Source of the DNA: Sepiola atlantica
Taxonomy: Eukaryota; Mollusca; Cephalopoda; Sepiida; Sepiolidae
Assembly (NCBI GenBank): GCA_963556195.1
Contig: OY744520.1
Location: 3,853,501-3,917,500 of the forward strand
Reading direction: 5' to 3'
DNA length: 64,000 nucleotides
Under the pieces are notes generated by a model. That model saw nothing but the letters and a program-made list of their open reading frames with translations, was not told the origin of the DNA and did not search any database. Positions 62,816 to 64,000 of the stretch are shown piece after piece. The stretch's first letter is position 1, and every line of letters begins with the position of its first letter. The position numbers and the translations under genes are program-made.

Positions 62816-64000
62816 AACAGCTCTTTTATGTGAAATAAGCTTGTAGGAGAGAGGGTATCATCCCAACTAGATTGTGAATTGGATTTTGTAATCTATCAAG
62901 ACAATTATAAGTTCGTCGACTTTGCGATTACAGCACTACTCGATCTGATAACGTATCATTTTGATACAGGTATAGAATTCCGTTAGAATTGAGGTACATT
63001 CTTGAGCGGAAGACTGATCGAATCTATTTTATGTAGTCCTAGATTTTATGTAAATCATCAATTTCAGCTATTTTAATGTCAATCTTAGAAGCTTATCAAA
63101 AGAGGGGGCTGTCTCGAGTAGAGAGCCATTTATTTTGACTCGCGAGGCGTTTAAGGTGAAATAGATAAAGCTTAGTTTTAGAGACGTTTAACGTAACCAG
63201 CCTCTTTTTTCCCGTCGTACCACGTGCTTTAAGTCAGAAAATAGAGATACAGAAATGTCTTGCTCATAATAGCTCTTCGGAGTTCTGCCCCAAAACTTGT
63301 TCTGTCTATATAGATGTAACAAATGATCTCAGAATGTTATTTAGAAGATCATTTATGAAGATCAGGAAGACGTTTAGGAGCGTATAGATCATTGAGGCTC
63401 GCTGGCATTTATGCTACGTGCTTCGCTATTTTCCCTCAACAGCTAGTCTTATAGAATTATCAGAGAGGCTAGATATTATCGTTGAAAGGATACGTCCATA
63501 TATTCAATATCTAGTAAGCTTGTAGAGCAAACCTTTGTGTCAAACGTTATCAAAGGTGTTTTTGGTATATCAAGAGCTATCATCTTTGTAACGAGTCCTA
63601 TGTTGATAAATACAATGATGTGCGATATCATATCAACACGTTAGCGGTAGATCTTGCAGGACCACACCTATATAGCTTGTTACTAAGACTATTGTTTTCG
63701 CTGAGGAGGTGATAAGTAACTTACTCATGACGCACAGAGGGCTGTCGGTATGAACTGGGATACAGAGAAGCGATCCCCAGTCTTTGTAAATACCCGACAG
63801 ACCAACATAGTCATCCGCAGTGATAGAAAGCTTGTACGCAACGATAGAACGGATTTGTGTAGATAAGACGTATTTCAATTTGAAGTTTCCTTAGTCCTAT
63901 GACTCGAATGTTGTCGACAGTAATTGCCTTTTTGTCATCGAGGTTCTTCATAAGTTTTGCTACGTCATGAATACGTACTCAGATGTTTTCCTTCATAGGG
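62816..64000 (-). pseudogene. LINE-B (Jockey/CR1/I-type) reverse transcriptase pseudogene, runs off window
   Basis: The minus strand enters at the window end with VAKLMKNLDDKKAITVDNI (the pre-RT 'K..K..GPDNIP' block), then ARSTANVL, ALDIPKTPL (first Asp), FLIFINDLLNN just before the expected YADD, NVSKTKLYLFHLKRLASQ, and SHKRAVASL at 62830-62860. Stops and frameshifts are frequent. The ORF is split by LINE-A and resumes at 61486. Confidence 0.75.

Overview
The window looks like animal nuclear DNA, AT-rich and almost without intact protein genes. Very long (TA)n tracts, tRNA-derived SINEs, relics of Jockey/CR1/I-type LINEs, a Penelope GIY-YIG fragment, mariner copies and a P/THAP element together suggest a mollusc, most likely an octopus-like cephalopod. 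That placement is inference. I found no complete host gene and no intact tRNA or rRNA gene. The open frames of tyrosine/isoleucine repeats are microsatellite artefacts. All identities below are by eye; nothing was searched.

Layout. 0-2.9 kb: (TA)n, a dispersed repeat with a hammerhead-ribozyme fold, a tRNA-SINE and a minisatellite. 2.9-15.1 kb and 20.1-27.5 kb: two diverged direct copies of one segment. Each has its own insertions, and both carry the same dead mariner transposase. Copy 1 alone holds a 3589-bp P-type transposon (11198-14786) with CATG-starting inverted repeats and an 8-bp target duplication; copy 2 preserves the unfilled site. Copy 2 has about 17 units of a ~40-bp minisatellite that has 3 units in copy 1. 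15.1-20.1 kb: mostly unassigned, with a LINE 3' fragment and a Penelope endonuclease fragment. 27.5-30.5 kb: another SINE, a GC-richer patch that may hold an exon, and a GAY-repeat reading frame. 30.6-32.4 kb: a LINE relic. 34.2-34.8 kb: two SINE-like units exactly 335 bp apart, each ending in a well-formed type I hammerhead. 36-41 kb: further SINE, dispersed-repeat and hairpin elements. 41-56 kb: the least repetitive part, with a decayed ~120-bp tandem array, LINE scraps and weak exon candidates near 47-48 kb. 56.5-61 kb: large TA and TTA arrays. 61.1-64.0 kb: a minus-strand LINE nested inside another LINE.

Main result. Hammerhead folds recur at the 3' ends of several unrelated-looking short repeats, usually just before a (TA)n tract. 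The best pair, at 34437-34487 and 34772-34822, has full stems I, II and III, the invariant core and a UA cleavage site, and differs only by a base change that keeps stem I paired. Weaker forms lie at 423, 940, 6525, 9058, 21557, 27599(-), 36415, 39356(-) and 56601(-). A tRNA-like head plus a hammerhead tail resembles the schistosome Sm-alpha elements. The Penelope fragment is relevant because Penelope-like elements are also known to carry hammerheads.
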